Below, piece after piece: positions 61,584 to 64,000 of a DNA stretch of 64,000 nucleotides (position 1 is the first letter of the stretch; each line of letters starts with the position of its first letter). Both the position numbers and the translations under genes were made by a program. The stretch is from CAYPPG01 sp964412555 (GTDB lineage Bacteria > Hinthialibacterota > Hinthialibacteria > Hinthialibacterales > Hinthialibacteraceae): the NCBI GenBank assembly GCA_964412555.1, contig CAYPPG010000045.1:1-64000 (forward strand), given 5' to 3'. A model generated the notes under the pieces. That model worked only from the letters and a program-made list of their open reading frames with translations, was not told the origin of the DNA and did not search any database.

Positions 61584-62432
61584 TTATTTTGCCATCGTCT
61601 TCGAACGGACCTCTTGAATATACTCGGCCACAGACGCAACCGTATCCATCCAGATGCCGTTCGCCGGATCTTGAGCATATTGACATAATTGTTCCACACT
61701 GGAAAGAAGTGTGGTTTGATGGCCGGATTCGCCCATTTCATGCCCAGCCAGAATAAGCCAAGTCCGCTCTTTTTTGGCCATATCGACCAATCGTTTCAAT
61801 TCTTCAAATGATTTCCCGTCGCTTTCCATACCGAGTAGTTGAGCAAAATCACAAAACCAAGGATCATTTGTACTTTCCCCCAACCAGCCGCGGCCGGTTA
61901 GAAACTTCTTGGCAACGAGAGGAACATAACTTTGCAAATCTTCACCGCGTCCCACAAATTTTTGGCCACAGGGATAGGCAAAGCTGATGGCATGGACATT
62001 AATTTTACCGTAAATAAATTCATTGGCTTTGTCCATTTCCCCGGCTATTCGCTCCAGCGTATATTCCTCGAGCGCATTGTCCCGTGAAAAGGCATAATTT
62101 CCCGTACAGGGATGCGTCATCGTGTGATTGCCAATCTCATGTCCTGCTTCAACAGCGGCCTTCCACTCTTGCAGTCTTTCAATAAACCGATTTGGAGAAA
62201 TATAAAAAGTAGCCTTCACATCATTTTTGTTCAGCAATGGAATGCCAGCATCGATTTGAGTAAGACGCGCATCATCGAATGTCAGGCTAACAGCACATTG
62301 TTTCCCTTCCGGCCATGGAAACGGTTTTGATTGATCCGCTCCTTCCGGTACATCATACTGCGCCATTGGCATCTGGATGCCCAAAAGGAAAATACAAGAG
62401 AATACGATAATCATTTTATGAAATGAAAACAT
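61584..62432 (-). CDS. Secreted polysaccharide deacetylase (CE4, NodB homology)
   Basis: The 282-residue protein has a signal peptide (about 1-24) and a NodB-homology domain: motif 1 SLTFDDA with metal/catalytic Asp53-Asp54, motif 2 GNHTMTHP with zinc ligands His103 and His107, and later FAYPCGQKF as motif 3. It should remove N- or O-acetyl groups from a polysaccharide outside the cytoplasm. AAAGGAGAG precedes the ATG. It follows the symporter gene by 87 bp on the same strand and may be co-transcribed, linking deacetylation with uptake of a released product. Confidence 0.88.
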   Translation of the reverse strand: MFSFHKMIIVFSCIFLLGIQMPMAQYDVPEGADQSKPFPWPEGKQCAVSLTFDDARLTQIDAGIPLLNKNDVKATFYISPNRFIERLQEWKAAVEAGHEIGNHTMTHPCTGNYAFSRDNALEEYTLERIAGEMDKANEFIYGKINVHAISFAYPCGQKFVGRGEDLQSYVPLVAKKFLTGRGWLGESTNDPWFCDFAQLLGMESDGKSFEELKRLVDMAKKERTWLILAGHEMGESGHQTTLLSSVEQLCQYAQDPANGIWMDTVASVAEYIQEVRSKTMAK

Positions 62433-62519
62433 TTTTCTCTCCTTTCTGTATCATTCACGGAGATAATCTTACCGATATCGTTCGATAAAACCGATCCCCT
62501 TTTTCCCAATCAAAGAAGA

Positions 62520-63995
62520 TCAGTCGGCAGTTTCTTCCTTTGAATTCAAAAAACTGAATACACACGCCACAATCATCAAGATCGCGGTGCCGAAAGCTCC
62601 GATAATAATCGGGTCAAAAGTGCACTCCGCCCATTGCCATCCTGCCGGTAAATCACGCGCAAATGTCGCCCAACTGATGACGACAACACTAACAGCGATG
62701 GAAACAATGCCTTGCCACATCGTCAACCGTGTCCGGAATAATGACAGCAGGAACAATCCTAAAATACCTCCACCGAAAATACCGGAAATTTGCCACCAGA
62801 CATCCAGAGCGCTTTTCGCCTGAATCATGAGCAGTGCAAAGAAAGTTCCGAGAATCCCCCATACCACTGTCATCAGTCGAAGAAACACCACACTGGCGGT
62901 TTCACTGATATCTTTCCGAAAGAATCGTTTTTGAAAATCTTCCAGCGAAACCGTGGCGGAACAATTCAAGGCCGAATCGACTGTACTCATGGCGGCGGCC
63001 ACTATAGCTGCGATAACTAATCCTTTCAATACGATCGGAACTTGCGTTGCAATAAAATACGGAAACACCTCATCTCCTTTATTGATAGAATCCGGAAGCG
63101 GGAGACCATCGGGCGAATAGAAAGCGAACAATGTTGTCCCGATATACAGAAAAATCGCCGTCAACGGAATGTAGATCAACATGGCAATCCAAATCGATCG
63201 CTTGGCATCTTCCTCATTGGCAACAGAAGAATATTTCTGCACATAATTCTGATCCGCCATCAAATTGCGAAGATTTTCTGTAAGTCCGTAAATGATCATA
63301 ACCCAAATCGTTCGAGAGGACAGCGATAAATCCCAACTCCCCCAGCTGAATTTGTTGGCATCGAACGCGGTTTGGATCAAATAATCCGGTTTGGAAAAAA
63401 CAGCAATCGAAAGCATTACCGTGCAAAATAGGATCCCCACGATCATGATCAGGGATTGCATCACGTCCGTCCAAATGACAGCTTCCATTCCGCCAAGAAG
63501 CGTATATATGATGGTAACCGTTCCGATCACCAAGATCACAATTGCGATATTCCAGGGAACGAAAGTATTCACCAGCAAACTGACGAGATAGAGAATCACA
63601 GCCGTTCGCCCAATCATATACAATAAAAAGGACAGGCTTGCATAAATCCTCGCCCATGCACCAAGACGCAGTTCCAAAAACGAATAGACAGAAATTACGT
63701 TCGCCTTACGGTAATACGGAACGACGTATTTGCACGTCAACCATGCAACCGGAAAAATACACACCGAAAAGATAATAGGATGCCAATTGCTGTCAAAGGC
63801 CTTTCCCGGCGTCGCAATATACGAAATGCTGCTGGTATACGTGCTCATCACCGCCAAACCGGCAGCCCATGCCGGAATCGATCGTCCGGCGACCATGAAC
63901 TGTTCCGACGTTCGGCTTTTTCGAACAAAATATATCCCCATACAAATCAACACAATGGTATACAAAAACAAAATACTTATATCGATCCATCCCAA
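62520..63995 (-). CDS. Sodium:solute symporter (SSS family), start near window edge
   Basis: The visible 491 residues have about 13 membrane helices and SSS motifs: ISILFLYTIVLICMGIYF, EQFMVAGRSIPAW, YTLLGGMEAVIWTDVMQ, and AAAMSTVDSALNCSATV. It is a paralogue of the symporter at 29308. The first available codon is a TTG at 63995, and the frame is still open at the window end, so the true start may lie outside. Uptake of a sugar, sugar acid or similar solute is likely; the deacetylase gene downstream suggests a glycan-derived substrate. Confidence 0.88.
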   Translation of the reverse strand: MGWIDISILFLYTIVLICMGIYFVRKSRTSEQFMVAGRSIPAWAAGLAVMSTYTSSISYIATPGKAFDSNWHPIIFSVCIFPVAWLTCKYVVPYYRKANVISVYSFLELRLGAWARIYASLSFLLYMIGRTAVILYLVSLLVNTFVPWNIAIVILVIGTVTIIYTLLGGMEAVIWTDVMQSLIMIVGILFCTVMLSIAVFSKPDYLIQTAFDANKFSWGSWDLSLSSRTIWVMIIYGLTENLRNLMADQNYVQKYSSVANEEDAKRSIWIAMLIYIPLTAIFLYIGTTLFAFYSPDGLPLPDSINKGDEVFPYFIATQVPIVLKGLVIAAIVAAAMSTVDSALNCSATVSLEDFQKRFFRKDISETASVVFLRLMTVVWGILGTFFALLMIQAKSALDVWWQISGIFGGGILGLFLLSLFRTRLTMWQGIVSIAVSVVVISWATFARDLPAGWQWAECTFDPIIIGAFGTAILMIVACVFSFLNSKEETAD

Positions 63996-64000
63996 ACTTA

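Noticed and set aside
1..64000. tRNA or rRNA genes
   Set aside because: I looked for the conserved TTCGAAT-type T-loop with acceptor stems and for rRNA landmarks and saw none in intergenic regions.

Overview
The window comes from a Gram-negative-type bacterium with a large secretome and many catabolic genes. It carries Tat-exported Gfo/Idh oxidoreductases, sialidase-like propellers, a pseudopilin of the kind abundant in PVC-like and neighbouring candidate phyla, an HzsA-like cytochrome, FG-GAP/UnbV proteins and Thr/Pro-rich secreted multidomain proteins. This mix suits an uncultivated lineage near Planctomycetes, Lentisphaerae, Hydrogenedentes, Sumerlaeota or Poribacteria. That placement is inference: no rRNA or tRNA gene is visible and the phylum cannot be fixed from this sequence.

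Layout. 1-261 is a 41-bp tandem repeat. 262-7064 holds a DUF4432 epimerase-like gene, guaA, a secreted BNR protein, a hot-dog thioesterase and a Tat-secreted oxidoreductase. 7230-10977 is a chaperone block (dnaK, grpE, zinc-finger-less dnaJ). 10982-13952 encodes an MtaA/UroD-type protein and an MptE/Maf-like protein. 14115-17987 is a 1290-residue NHL/Calx-beta/Ig-like secreted protein.

18072-32333 is a polysaccharide or sugar-acid locus: two sialidase-like proteins, an esterase, an HpcH/HpaI aldolase, a pseudopilin, a duplicated-domain secreted protein, a LacI-type repressor, an FAD oxidoreductase, a sodium:solute symporter and a second Tat oxidoreductase. Four copies of a 16-bp palindrome centred on CG sit on the promoters of this locus. 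They define a likely regulon of the LacI protein.

32409-42163 is a divergent pair of surface proteins: a 2633-residue protein with an N-terminal dockerin-like domain and a C-terminal cohesin-like domain, and a double CBM9-like protein. Together with the duplicated-domain protein at 24344 they end in a shared C-terminal motif, D-[VI]-x-x-W-x-x-Y, which may be an undescribed sorting or anchoring tag.

42114-53716 looks like one seven-gene minus-strand operon: a chorismatase/Rid-like enzyme, an HzsA-like cytochrome, a CRTAC1/UnbV protein, a ten-heme cytochrome-propeller-peroxidase fusion, a propeller protein and two tandem branched-chain-type binding proteins with no ABC permease beside them. 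I regard it as the best candidate for an undescribed extracytoplasmic redox or sensing system.

54017-60863 holds a pentapeptide-repeat protein, a one-piece hybrid sensor kinase and a LytS/LytTR pair. 60864-61583 is non-coding and strongly structured. The window closes with a CE4 deacetylase and a second symporter that runs to its edge. GC-rich palindromes of one family (stem GCGGGCA/TGCCCGC) are scattered between genes.
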